Assembly: GCA_000514715.1 (NCBI GenBank)
Contig: AZWL01000006.1
Span: 124,001 to 188,000 of the forward strand
DNA from: Streptomyces sp. CNH099
GTDB taxonomy: Bacteria; Actinomycetota; Actinomycetes; Streptomycetales; Streptomycetaceae
Reading direction: 5' to 3'
DNA length: 64,000 bases
A program made the position numbers and the translations under genes. Shown here one piece after another: positions 17,091 through 25,294 of this stretch. Each line of letters begins with the position of its first letter. Position 1 is the stretch's first letter. A model generated the notes under the pieces. The model had not been told where the DNA came from, ran no database searches, and worked only from the letters and a program-made list of their open reading frames with translations.

Positions 17091-17532
17091 CATCCTGGAC
17101 GCGATCGCCCGGTATCTGGACAGTCGCGACCTGGTCGGCTACGACCCGAGCCAGGCCGGCGGTGGCGACTGTTTCCTCGAAAGGGAGCCTGACGCTCCCG
17201 ATGCGGTGGTGACGCTGTGGCTGTACGGCGGTGATATTCCCGGCACCGCCGGCTCCGACAGCGGACTCCCGGCCGACGGGCCGCGTCTTCGGGTGCGCGT
17301 GCGGGACGGGAGTGGTCCGCGAGCCAGCCGGGCCCGTTGCACGGTGCTCCGCGAGGTGCTGGACGGGCTCGGCCCCATCGAGCTGTACGACGGGGTTCTC
17401 TTGACTCTCTGTAACGCGCTGCGGGCCGCCCCGGACCCGATGGGCGAGGATGAATCCGGTCGTCACCAGCACGTCTGCGATTTCCTGATGCACTACGACG
17501 AGTCACATACGCCGAGCGCCCCTCGCACGTAG
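17083..17532 (+). CDS. Phage minor capsid/tail terminator-type protein
   Basis: 149 residues. The pattern ILDAIARYLDSRDLVGYD, then CFLEREPDAPDAVVTLWLYGG, LRVRVRD and REVLDGLGPIELYDGVLL matches the siphophage minor capsid/tail-terminator family (Minor_capsid_3 type). These proteins cap the tail tube and normally form the head-tail joint. It precedes the tail tube gene exactly as in phage genomes. Here it is the only head-proximal protein, since no portal or capsid gene is present. The start is GTG 17083. Confidence 0.7.
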   Translation: MADILDAIARYLDSRDLVGYDPSQAGGGDCFLEREPDAPDAVVTLWLYGGDIPGTAGSDSGLPADGPRLRVRVRDGSGPRASRARCTVLREVLDGLGPIELYDGVLLTLCNALRAAPDPMGEDESGRHQHVCDFLMHYDESHTPSAPRT

Positions 17533-17612
17533 CTCGTTCGCTTCCTGTCCCTGACCGTCTCCGCCCGCCGCCGCTGTCCGCGCGGGCCGTTCGCCATGCC
17601 CGGAGGCAGGCC

Positions 17613-18110
17613 ATGAGTACTCCAGTCGTCTACTACAACGCCCGTGACGTCGAGTTCGAGATCGAGAACCCCGACTCCCCCGACGAATGGGTGCCGATCG
17701 GGGGCATCCACACCTTCACCATGACCACCGAGGCGGAGGTCGCCGAGACCACCGCGTTCGGCTCCCAGGGCCAGGCGGAGTCGGAGAAGATGCAGATCTC
17801 CAAGACCCTCGCCCTGCAGGCCCGGGGCGGCACGGCACCGGGGGCACTGGCCACCGACAGGGGGCAGGCCGCGGTCCAGGTGCTGGCCGACCGCGTCGGA
17901 CACGCCTCCCTGGGGCGGCTGCGGTTCGCCCATGTCGAGTCCGACCGGTGGTCGGTGTGGCGGGCACACGCCATCATCGAGGAGTTCGGCGGCGGCGTGA
18001 ACGAGAAGATCAATTGGTCGGCTACGTTCACACGCAGCGGCGCGGGCACCTACCAGCCCCGTTCCCCCGGCGGAGACAACGGTGACGGCGCGAACGGGGG
18101 CGAGGGGTGA
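17613..18110 (+). CDS. Major tail (tube) protein
   Basis: 165 residues; ATG 17613 follows CCCGGAGGCAGGCC. Short beta-rich protein with VPIGGIHTFTMTTEAEVAETTAFGS, SEKMQISKTLALQARGG and a C-terminal NWSATFTRSGAGTYQP. This is the build of siphovirus tail tube subunits, which stack as hexamer rings. The C-terminal Gly/Asn/Asp-rich tail is disordered. Its stop overlaps the start of the chaperone gene (TGATGA). Confidence 0.8.
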   Translation: MSTPVVYYNARDVEFEIENPDSPDEWVPIGGIHTFTMTTEAEVAETTAFGSQGQAESEKMQISKTLALQARGGTAPGALATDRGQAAVQVLADRVGHASLGRLRFAHVESDRWSVWRAHAIIEEFGGGVNEKINWSATFTRSGAGTYQPRSPGGDNGDGANGGEG

Positions 18111-18571
18111 TGACCGCCCAAGCAGTCTCCGAGGCCGCAGAGTACGAATCCTGGGACGCCTTCTGGCGTGAGGTGCAGTCCGCTCAGACGGAGACCATTC
18201 GCGGTGTCGAGGTGCCCGTGCCGACCGACGCCCCGCTCAACTTCGAGGACCGGCTCCGCGCCCTGCTGGGCTCCTCCACCCTGGAGGACTTCGAGCAGTT
18301 GGTCCGTATCCTCTTCGGCGAGGGCGTGTTCCGGCAGTGGTACGAGGCCGGCATGGGCCGTGTGGAGCTGCTGAGTGTGCTGCTGTGGGGCATGTCGGCG
18401 GCCAATGGCCGACGTATCGGCTACAAGGACGCGTACCAGCAGGTCACGAAGATGCTCGCCAAGGCCGGGGACGGCGGGCAACCGGGAAAAGGCCCGGCGG
18501 CCGGCAAGAAGACGGCTTCCAGGAAGAAGACCGCGTCCGGCGGGCCGTCAAAGCCTACTGGTGGGCGGTAG
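18110..18571 (+). CDS. Tail assembly chaperone, short form (gpG-like)
   Basis: 153 residues from ATG 18110 (GAGGGG upstream; GTG 18107 also in frame). Acidic N-terminal domain (FEDRLRALLGSSTLEDFEQLVRIL, FRQWYEAG, LLSVLLWGMSAANGRRIGYKDAYQQ) and a basic Lys/Gly tail (AGKKTASRKKTASGG) that is read only if no frameshift occurs. Such chaperones bind the tape measure protein during tail assembly. The position between tube and tape measure genes and the slippery site at 18484-18490 support the call. Confidence 0.8.
   Translation: MTAQAVSEAAEYESWDAFWREVQSAQTETIRGVEVPVPTDAPLNFEDRLRALLGSSTLEDFEQLVRILFGEGVFRQWYEAGMGRVELLSVLLWGMSAANGRRIGYKDAYQQVTKMLAKAGDGGQPGKGPAAGKKTASRKKTASGGPSKPTGGR
18484..18490 (+). 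other. -1 programmed ribosomal frameshift site (G GGA AAA)
   Basis: In the frame of the short chaperone, G-GGA-AAA falls exactly as X-XXY-YYZ, the classical -1 slippery heptamer of tail assembly chaperone genes (lambda uses G GGA AAG). A -1 slip here enters a frame that is open to 18750 and encodes the expected second chaperone domain. GC-rich, structure-prone sequence follows. Confidence 0.85.
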
Positions 18572-18750
18572 AGGCCGACTTCGCCCGGGAGTACGGGCTG
18601 GGCCCGGGCGACATCGCGGCCATGACGCGGCGCCGCTTCTGGAATCTGCTCACCGGCCTCTCTCCCCACGCCGTGTTCCGGCGCGTGGCCGGCGACGAAC
18701 TGCGCATCGTCGACGACCCCGACCGGATCCGGTCGGTGCTTGAGGGCTGA
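18490..18750 (+). CDS. Frameshift extension of the tail assembly chaperone (gpGT-like C-terminal domain)
   Basis: Read after a -1 slip at 18484-18490, this frame adds 86 residues to the first 127 of the chaperone, giving a 213-residue fusion. The added domain, AVKAYWWAVEADFAREYGLG followed by DIAAMTRRRFWNLLTGLSPH and a DPDRIRSVLEG end, resembles the second domain that recruits the tape measure or tube protein in siphoviruses. The frame has no good independent start. Confidence 0.8.
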   Translation, partial: RPGGRQEDGFQEEDRVRRAVKAYWWAVEADFAREYGLGPGDIAAMTRRRFWNLLTGLSPHAVFRRVAGDELRIVDDPDRIRSVLEG

Positions 18751-18822
18751 TCGCGGACACCGGCCCACGAGTACGGGCGCCGTCAGCACGGTCCGTACGC
18801 GCAGGAAGGAAGGCTGACGTCC

Positions 18823-20355
18823 ATGGCGATCACGGTCCAGGATCTGTTGCTGGCCGCCCTGTCCGGGGGGGCGGAGCTGGTGCTGGAGCAGAGCGACGAG
18901 TTGACGGCGGCGATCGGGAAGGCCCGGGAGGAGATCGGCGAGGCCATCGCCGAGGGCCTCGCGACGCCGGAGGGCATGGCCGGCATCGAGGCGCTGAGCA
19001 GCACTCTGGCCACGCTGGCGACGGAGGCGGCGCCCCTGGTGGTGGACGCCCTTCGCGTCATCGGCCCGGCGTTGGCGGAGCTTGCTCCGCCGGTGCAGAC
19101 GCTGATCGAGAACCTGGGTGCGGGCCTGGGGCCGGTCCTCGACGCGCTGGGGCCGGTGCTTCTCGCCGGGGCGGGCGCCGTCGGAGCCCTGGTGGAGGCC
19201 CTTGCGCCGCTGCTGCCGGTGGTCGGTGAGCTGGCCGGGACGCTCCTTCCGGTCCTGATCCCGGTCTTCGACACCATGGCGGGGCTTTTCGAACAGCTCG
19301 CCCCGGTGGTACTGGAGTTGGTCACTGCCCTGGGCGATGCCCTGCAACCGGTACTGGAGCAGTTACCGGACGTCGTCGAGCCCTTCCTGGGCCTGATGAC
19401 GGGGCTCACGATGTACCACCTCCCCCTGCTCGCGGAGCTGGTGGAGGCCCTGGCGCCGGCGCTGGTGACCTTCGGCGAGGCGTTCGCCGGGGTGATGGAG
19501 GCGCTCGGCCCGCTGCTCGACGTACTGACCGAGCTGGTCGGCGTGTTCCTCGAAGCTCTGACGCCGCTGCTGGAACCATTGATCGAACTCATCGGCAGGC
19601 TGGCAGGGGTTTTCGCGGACGATCTGGCCTGGGTGCTGGAGTCCGTCGTGGTGCCCGCCCTGGAACTGGTCACCGCTTTGCTGGCGGGCGACTTCTCCGG
19701 GGCCTGGTCGGCGGCGAAGGAACTGGTCCTCGGTGTCCTTGGGGCGCTCGTGCTTGAGACCACCCGGTTCCCGCGACTCGTCTGGGCCGCTCTCGGAGAC
19801 CTGGGTGAGACGCTGCGGGAACGGATGTCCGAAGCCGGGGGGGAGATGCTCGGGGCCGCGAGGGAAGGCGTCGACGAGGTGGTGCAGGCGATCGGAGACC
19901 TCCCCGATGAGGCCCTCGACGCCCTCGGCGATCTCAGCGGCGTCCTGCTCGGCGCGGGAGAGGACATCGTTCAGGGGCTGATCGACGGCATCCAGAACAT
20001 GATCCCCGGTGTCAAGGACATGCTCGGCGGTCTGACGGGCTCACTGACGTCGTGGAAGGGTCCGCCGGAGAAGGACAGGCGCCTCCTGCGGCCCTCCGGC
20101 CAGTGGGTCCTGGACGGTTTCATGACCGGTATCGAGGACCAGACGCCGGCCCTGCGCCGCCAACTGCAGGCCCTCACCAGGGACGTTCCCGCGATGTTCG
20201 CGCTCGGGGGCACGGCGTCGGCGCACCGGGGGGCCGATGCAGGCGGCGCCGTCACTTACAACATCTATCCACGTACCGCCAACTTCGGCGTCCAGGAGCT
20301 CGATGTGCTCCAGCGTGAACAGGAGGCGCGTGCGCGTGTGGGGAGGCCCCGATGA
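18823..20355 (+). CDS. Tape measure protein (short)
   Basis: 510 residues; ATG 18823. Almost entirely helical and rich in Leu, Ala, Pro and Val, with recurring ALAPLLPVVGEL- and LEPLIELIGRL-like units from ~90 to 290, then an amphipathic region and the C-terminal signature SWKGPPEKDRRLLRPSGQW seen in actinophage tape measures. No lytic transglycosylase, NlpC/P60 or M23 domain is present. Using the usual ~0.15 nm per residue, the tail would be near 75 nm. The last codons overlap the start of the next gene (ATGA). Confidence 0.85.
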   Translation: MAITVQDLLLAALSGGAELVLEQSDELTAAIGKAREEIGEAIAEGLATPEGMAGIEALSSTLATLATEAAPLVVDALRVIGPALAELAPPVQTLIENLGAGLGPVLDALGPVLLAGAGAVGALVEALAPLLPVVGELAGTLLPVLIPVFDTMAGLFEQLAPVVLELVTALGDALQPVLEQLPDVVEPFLGLMTGLTMYHLPLLAELVEALAPALVTFGEAFAGVMEALGPLLDVLTELVGVFLEALTPLLEPLIELIGRLAGVFADDLAWVLESVVVPALELVTALLAGDFSGAWSAAKELVLGVLGALVLETTRFPRLVWAALGDLGETLRERMSEAGGEMLGAAREGVDEVVQAIGDLPDEALDALGDLSGVLLGAGEDIVQGLIDGIQNMIPGVKDMLGGLTGSLTSWKGPPEKDRRLLRPSGQWVLDGFMTGIEDQTPALRRQLQALTRDVPAMFALGGTASAHRGADAGGAVTYNIYPRTANFGVQELDVLQREQEARARVGRPR

Positions 20356-21620
20356 TGCCGGGTATGCGGCCGGCGGACGCCTACGGAGCAGCCGCGACGC
20401 GGGCGCCCGGCACGGGGCGGCTGTCCGCCACCTACATCGGCCCGGACGGCTCCCGGCTGCCGCTGACCTCCGCGCACCAGGGCTACTGGACGCTCGCCGA
20501 GGGCGTCAGCGGCCTCGGGGCCGCCCCGGTGGCCCTGGCCACCGATCCGCACCCGCGGGGCGGGGTGCGGCTGCGCCATGTGCGTCCCACCGCCCGGTCG
20601 ATCGTGTGGCCGCTGCGGGTGTGGGGCGCCGATCACCAGCAGTTCGTCAACCGGTGGCGGCAACTGGCCACGGCCTTCACCCGCACGCTGCGGGAGGGGC
20701 CGGGAGTGCTGGAGCTGGCGCGTCCCGACGGCGGCCGTCGACAGATCCGCGTCCGCTATCAGGATGGCTTCGATGGTCTGGGGCTGGCGACCACCGGGCT
20801 GGTCGCCGACTCGGCGGTGCTCACCCTCCTGTGCGAGGACCCGTACTGGTACGACCCGGAGCCGGTGCAGGAGAGCCGTGTGCCCGCCGTGGGCAGGGAC
20901 TTCCTGGCGCCTTACCCGTCCGTGTCCAGCTCGCTGGTGCTGGGCTCCACCACGGTGCACAACCCCGGCGACGTGGTGGCCTGGCCGGAGTGGGGCATCA
21001 CCGGCCCCGCCAGCCTGGTGACCTTCGAGCACGAGGACACCGGCGGGCACTTCGCGCTCGACCCTGCCGCGGCCGGCGGAACCCTGGCCCCTCACGACCG
21101 GGTCGTCGTCACCACGGACCCGCCCCGCGTCCGCGCGTACACGGCCACCGTGCAGACGGTGGACCTCGGCGAGGCGACGGAGGGGACGATCGTCATCGTC
21201 TTCGAGGGGGCCGGGGCCGTGGACGCCGACGGGGAGGAGCGCACCCCGGCCATCGCCCACGACGCCGACGCCGACGCTGTCCAGGCCGCGCTTCAGGCCC
21301 TGCCCTCCGTCGCCGACGGGGACGTCACGGTGTCGGGCGGGCCGCTGCCGGCCGTCGTCACCCTGACCTGGACCGGCCGGTATCTGGGCACCAACGTGCC
21401 GGAGGTGAGGGTGGAGCCCACCGGTCTCACGGGCGGAACGGTCAGCGTGAGGACCACCGCGGCAGGCGGATCCCACAACTGGGTGGGTGCCCTGAACTGG
21501 CCGGACGCGGAACTGTGGCCGCTGGAGGCGGGCCGCAACGCCGTCAGCTTCCAGCTCGCGGGCTCGGGGCCGTCCTCACAGGTCGACATGTCGTTCCACG
21601 CCCGGTACGAGACCGCGTGA
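20352..21620 (+). CDS. Distal tail (Dit-type) protein
   Basis: 422 residues, ATG 20352 overlapping the tape measure stop. The N-terminal half (GYWTLAEGVSGLGAAPVAL, VWPLRVWGADHQQFVNRWRQL, LCEDPYWYDPEP) is the phage distal tail/baseplate hub pattern. A beta domain is inserted at ~250-375 (ATVQTVDLGEATEGTIV to TGRYLGTNVPEVRVEP), and the Dit C-terminal strand region resumes (HNWVGALNWPDAELWPL, SFHARYETA). The hexameric ring it would form connects tube and receptor-binding apparatus. Confidence 0.75.
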   Translation: MMPGMRPADAYGAAATRAPGTGRLSATYIGPDGSRLPLTSAHQGYWTLAEGVSGLGAAPVALATDPHPRGGVRLRHVRPTARSIVWPLRVWGADHQQFVNRWRQLATAFTRTLREGPGVLELARPDGGRRQIRVRYQDGFDGLGLATTGLVADSAVLTLLCEDPYWYDPEPVQESRVPAVGRDFLAPYPSVSSSLVLGSTTVHNPGDVVAWPEWGITGPASLVTFEHEDTGGHFALDPAAAGGTLAPHDRVVVTTDPPRVRAYTATVQTVDLGEATEGTIVIVFEGAGAVDADGEERTPAIAHDADADAVQAALQALPSVADGDVTVSGGPLPAVVTLTWTGRYLGTNVPEVRVEPTGLTGGTVSVRTTAAGGSHNWVGALNWPDAELWPLEAGRNAVSFQLAGSGPSSQVDMSFHARYETA

Positions 21621-21685
21621 ACAGCAGACAGAACCTGCGGAACAAGGCTGGGCGGGCAGGAGGGACGGCGGTGGCTCACCGATGA
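21617..21685 (+). CDS. 22-codon relay mini-ORF between distal tail and hub genes
   Basis: GTG 21617 overlaps the stop of the upstream gene (GTGA), and the frame ends at 21685, overlapping the ATG (21682) of the next gene (ATGA). AGGAGGG lies inside it. The frame therefore bridges the 61-bp gap so that ribosomes can pass from one structural gene to the next. It may have no function as a peptide. Confidence 0.35.
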   Translation: MNSRQNLRNKAGRAGGTAVAHR

Positions 21686-22848
21686 TTCAGCTGCTCATCA
21701 CGGACCGGAACATGGTCGTCCAAGGCGACCCCGTGGACGGCTGGACCGCTCTGGACGTCGAACTGCGCTTCAACGAGCCGGGACCGGGCAGCGTCCGGAT
21801 GCCCGCACGGCCCGAGGTGATGGCGCAACTGCGGCCCGGCAACCGCCTGGTTGTGATCAGGAACGGGGCGATCTGGGCGGCGGGGCCACTGGAGGCGCCG
21901 CAGGACTACACGTGGGATCTCGACTCGGCACCCGGTCCCGGCACGGTGTCGGTCCACTTCGCCGGCGACCTGGCGCTGATCGCCGGGCGAGTCACCTATC
22001 CCGATCCCGCCCTGCCCGCAGGCGACCCTGGTCAGCCCGCGTACCGTGCCTACCCGGACAGGGACACCGCGGCCATCCTGCGCGATCTCGTCAGCACGAA
22101 CTGCGGCCCGACCGCGTTGGCGGAACGGCGGATCCCGGGGCTGGACCTCGGCACCCGCCCCGGTTCCGCGGCCGGGGCCAGGGCCCCCAGCGTGGTCACC
22201 TGGCGGACGCGCTTTCAGCCGCTTGCCGAGGCGCTGCGGGAGGTCGCGGCCATGGACGGTCTCGGCTTCCGCGTTCGGCAGGAGGGGCGGGGGCTGTTCT
22301 TCGACGTGTACGAGCCGGAGGACCGCACGGCCACCGCTCGCTTCTCCAGGGCTCTGGGCAATCTCCGCTCCTTGCACTTCCGGCGCTCGGCCCCGCTCCT
22401 CACGCACGCCATCGTGGGCGGCGGCGGGGAGGGCGCGGACCGGATCATCGCCGAGGCCGAGGACGTCGCCGCCGAGAACGAGTGGTACCGGGTGGAGCAG
22501 TTCCTGGACAGCCGGGGCGCCGAGGACGATTCCCAGGGGGAGCTGACGCGCGCCGGTAAGGCGGCGCTGGCGGAGGGCGCGCAGCCGGTGCGGCTGGTCA
22601 CGACGACGGTTGACACCGAGGACCTGCGAGCGGGCCGGGACTACAGCCTCGGCGACCGGGTGACCGTGGCGCTGCCCGAGGGACTGGAGGTCACCGACGT
22701 GGTGCGGGCCATCCATCTGCGGGCCACGCCGGACGAGGGGGAGCGGGTCACCTCGCTCGTCGGCAGCCCGGAGTCGACCACCGACACCCGGAGTGTTCAC
22801 CTGATTCGTGAGCTGGGCAGACGGCTCGGCCGACTGGAAGCGAGGTAG
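21682..22848 (+). CDS. Tail hub protein, siphovirus Gp37-like
   Basis: 388 residues. The start (IQLLITDRNMVVQGDPVDGWTAL), WAAGPLEAPQDYTWD, YPDRDTAAILRDLVSTNCGP, the middle VVTWRTRFQPLAEALREVA and the end YSLGDRVTVALPEGLEVTDV match the Siphovirus ReqiPepy6 Gp37-like family, which takes the place of the tail-associated hub protein (Tal) in many actinophages. It lies directly after the Dit-type gene as expected. Six bases separate it from the next gene. Confidence 0.8.
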   Translation: MIQLLITDRNMVVQGDPVDGWTALDVELRFNEPGPGSVRMPARPEVMAQLRPGNRLVVIRNGAIWAAGPLEAPQDYTWDLDSAPGPGTVSVHFAGDLALIAGRVTYPDPALPAGDPGQPAYRAYPDRDTAAILRDLVSTNCGPTALAERRIPGLDLGTRPGSAAGARAPSVVTWRTRFQPLAEALREVAAMDGLGFRVRQEGRGLFFDVYEPEDRTATARFSRALGNLRSLHFRRSAPLLTHAIVGGGGEGADRIIAEAEDVAAENEWYRVEQFLDSRGAEDDSQGELTRAGKAALAEGAQPVRLVTTTVDTEDLRAGRDYSLGDRVTVALPEGLEVTDVVRAIHLRATPDEGERVTSLVGSPESTTDTRSVHLIRELGRRLGRLEAR

Positions 22849-22854
22849 CACCAC

Positions 22855-23829
22855 ATGGCCCAGGTCTCCTGGCCCTCACCCGAGCACAACGACCGGGTCG
22901 TCACCGACGCGGAGTACGAGGCCATCGCGGCACGTTTCAGCGACGACGGCGTGCTGGGCGGCCCGGATGACGACTCCGTGGTGGACACCCCGGGCGGCCT
23001 GCGGATCTCCGTGCGGGCCGGCAAGCGCGCGTCCCTGCGGGGACACGCCTGGTACGCGGGGGACACCGACGACGTCGTCCCGATCGATCCCAACGACGCC
23101 GGGGAACCCCGCACGGACCTGGTGGTGCTGCGGCTGGACCGCTCCCGGTGGACTGTCCGTGCCGTCGTGAAGAAGGGCACACCCGGTGCCGGCGCCCCGG
23201 CCCTGGTCCGCGACCCGGGCGACACCGGCGTGTGGGAGATGCGCCTGGCGACGGTGACCGTGCCGGCCGGGGCCACCTCGGTGCAGGTCACGCCCGCGGA
23301 GGAGTACGTCGGCTCGCGCGTCCGCCCGGCGCGCTCGCTGAACGGCGAACCCGCCCTGACCCATCCGGCGCTGGGCGAGATCCAGTTCGAGCCCGGTACG
23401 CCCCGCTGGCTCGGCTGGGACGGTTCCCGGTGGCGCACTCTCCACACGTACGAAACGGAGGAGCTGATCGACCTCCCCGACGCCGGGGAGGAGGGGGGCG
23501 GGGAAATGGAGTGGGAACGGGACTACAGCTCGTTCATCGTCCACCGTGCCGGGACCGCGCACCTGCGCCTGTCCGGCATGAGATGTGCCGTCAGGGAGAT
23601 CCCGGCCGACCAGGACACGCGCCTGCCCGTGGAGATCCCGCCGCACCTGATGCCTCCCCGGCGCCACCAGTTCGCCCTGGTCTACCTCACGGGTCACCGG
23701 GTCGGACGCCTCCGGATCTATTACGCCGGGGAGCCGGATGTGGCCGGTCAGGTCTGGCTGAGCCAGCATCCGGGCCTGGTCGAGGGGAATTATCTGTACG
23801 GCCAGAGCGTCAGCTGGGCCGTGGACTGA
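22855..23829 (+). CDS. Baseplate/minor tail protein, candidate receptor-binding component
   Basis: 324 residues; ATG 22855. The N-terminal ~180 residues resemble the tail appendage proteins that follow Gp37-like genes (VSWPSPEHNDRVVTDAEYE, LRISVRAGKRASLRGHAWYA, VVLRLDRSRWTVRAVV). A short acidic linker (DAGEEGGGEMEWE, ~215) leads to a distinct C-terminal beta domain with a carbohydrate-binding look (GTAHLRLSGMRC, VYLTGHRVGRLRIYYAG, GNYLYGQSVSWAVD). As the last gene of the cassette it is the best candidate to set target specificity. No fibre or chaperone gene follows. Confidence 0.65.
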   Translation: MAQVSWPSPEHNDRVVTDAEYEAIAARFSDDGVLGGPDDDSVVDTPGGLRISVRAGKRASLRGHAWYAGDTDDVVPIDPNDAGEPRTDLVVLRLDRSRWTVRAVVKKGTPGAGAPALVRDPGDTGVWEMRLATVTVPAGATSVQVTPAEEYVGSRVRPARSLNGEPALTHPALGEIQFEPGTPRWLGWDGSRWRTLHTYETEELIDLPDAGEEGGGEMEWERDYSSFIVHRAGTAHLRLSGMRCAVREIPADQDTRLPVEIPPHLMPPRRHQFALVYLTGHRVGRLRIYYAGEPDVAGQVWLSQHPGLVEGNYLYGQSVSWAVD

Positions 23830-23958
23830 CCGGGCCGCAGGCGGGAGAGTGCGCGGTGGTGATCGCCGTGCCGCTGTCAGACTCCTGCTCCCGTTGCGGT
23901 CCGGCATGTGGTCACGACAGTGACCCGTCAGACACTCTCCGGTCCGTACGGCGTCGGT

Positions 23959-25218
23959 TCATCGCGGGAAGTACCTCTCGACGAACTCGTTGCGGAACTT
24001 TCCCGCCGGGTCGAGCCGCGCCATCAGCCGCTGGGCATCCTCGTAACGCTCGTACAGTCCGCCGACATCCTGCGGACGCATCGTGAACAGCTTCCCCCAG
24101 TGCGGCCTGGCGCCGAAGGGGGAGAGTGCCCGTTCGACGGCCTCCAGAACGGGGGTCACAGCCGCGGTGTCGGGAATCCAGGTGAAGTGGAACGCCACCG
24201 TGTCCCGCTGGTGGCCCGGGCTCAGCCAGAGGTCGTCGGCCGCGACCGTGCGTACCTCGCCCACCTGCAGCACGGGGGCCATGCGGGCCCTGATCCGGTG
24301 CAGCGCCTGGAAGGCCGCGACCGCGTCGGAGCGTGCGACGAAGTACTCCGACTGCAGTTCCTCGCCGCTGCTCGGCGTGAACTCAAGCCGGAAGTGCGGA
24401 AGCCGCGCATGCCAGGGTCCCGGCACGCCGTCCTGCCGGGTGCAGAAGGTGGCCGGCTGGCCGGGCACGGGGTGCCGGGGCCCGTCCGCGAGGGTGGCGT
24501 CCAGCCACCGCGGGGCGGCCGGTTGCGGGCCCTCGGCGCCGACGCGCCGCTTGAGCCACACCTGGTCGATGCGGTCGGTTCGCCACGTGGTGAACAGGCT
24601 GACGCTGTGGGCCGCCGACATCACCTCGTCGAACCGCTCGTACAGCTGCCGGAGCGGCAGCCCCTCGTAGACCCACTGCTGTACGTCGTAGGCGGGTACG
24701 AGGTCGAGGGTGACACGCGTGACGATGCCGAGAGCGCCCAGCGAGACCACCGCGCCGGCGAACTCCTGGTCGCCGCGTTCCCACGCCAGCAACTCGCCGC
24801 CCGCCGTGACCAGTTCGAGCGCGCGCACCGCCGTGGCGAGGCTGCCGAGGCGGTGGCCCGAGCCGTGGGTCCCGGTGGCGCACGCGCCGGCGACCGAGAT
24901 GTGCGGGAGCGAACCGAGGTTGTGCAGCGCGAACCCGGCCTCGTGCAGGGCGCCGGTGAACTCCCCGAAGCGCATGCCCGCGCTGACGCCGACCGTGCCG
25001 GCCTGCTCGTCCACCTCCACCAGCCGGGGCAGCCCGGCCACGGAGACGAGGTCGCCCCCGGTGTCGGCCAGCGTGCTGAAGGAGTGGCCGGTGCCCAGGG
25101 CCCGTACTTCCCCGCTGGCGGCGACCAGTTCCTGCAGCTCCGCCACCGAGGACGGAGTGCGTGCACGTCTCGCCCGAAACGCCACGTTGCCGGCCCAGTT
25201 CCGCATCCCCAGACCCAC
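23959..25218 (-). CDS. aldO: Alditol oxidase (FAD-dependent)
   Basis: 419 residues, GTG 25218 with GAGGAGC upstream. Very close in pattern to Streptomyces AldO: NWAGNVAFRA start, GTGHSFSTLADTGG with the His that binds FAD covalently (~46), LGSLPHISVAGACATGTHGS, GPWHARLPHFRLEFTPSSG and a late PHWGKLFTM. AldO oxidises xylitol, sorbitol and similar alditols at C1 and makes H2O2. It is monocistronic, transcribed toward the end of the tail locus, with decayed genes upstream. Confidence 0.92.
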   Translation of the reverse strand: MGLGMRNWAGNVAFRARRARTPSSVAELQELVAASGEVRALGTGHSFSTLADTGGDLVSVAGLPRLVEVDEQAGTVGVSAGMRFGEFTGALHEAGFALHNLGSLPHISVAGACATGTHGSGHRLGSLATAVRALELVTAGGELLAWERGDQEFAGAVVSLGALGIVTRVTLDLVPAYDVQQWVYEGLPLRQLYERFDEVMSAAHSVSLFTTWRTDRIDQVWLKRRVGAEGPQPAAPRWLDATLADGPRHPVPGQPATFCTRQDGVPGPWHARLPHFRLEFTPSSGEELQSEYFVARSDAVAAFQALHRIRARMAPVLQVGEVRTVAADDLWLSPGHQRDTVAFHFTWIPDTAAVTPVLEAVERALSPFGARPHWGKLFTMRPQDVGGLYERYEDAQRLMARLDPAGKFRNEFVERYFPR

Positions 25219-25294
25219 CGAAGCTCCTCTGCGCTGCTTGCGACCGGATCGCCGCCGACGTCATGTCGGACCGGGGCCGGCCCGATGACACCGT

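Noticed and set aside
15889..23829. Tail locus as a contractile injection system
   Set aside because: No sheath, LysM/peptidoglycan-binding baseplate, spike or AAA+ ATPase is present. The tape measure, Dit and Gp37-like genes are of siphovirus type.
8401..23829. Complete prophage between tRNA-Thr and the tail genes
   Set aside because: No integrase, repressor/replication, terminase, portal, capsid or lysis gene, and the interval 8.5-15.3 kb is metabolic.
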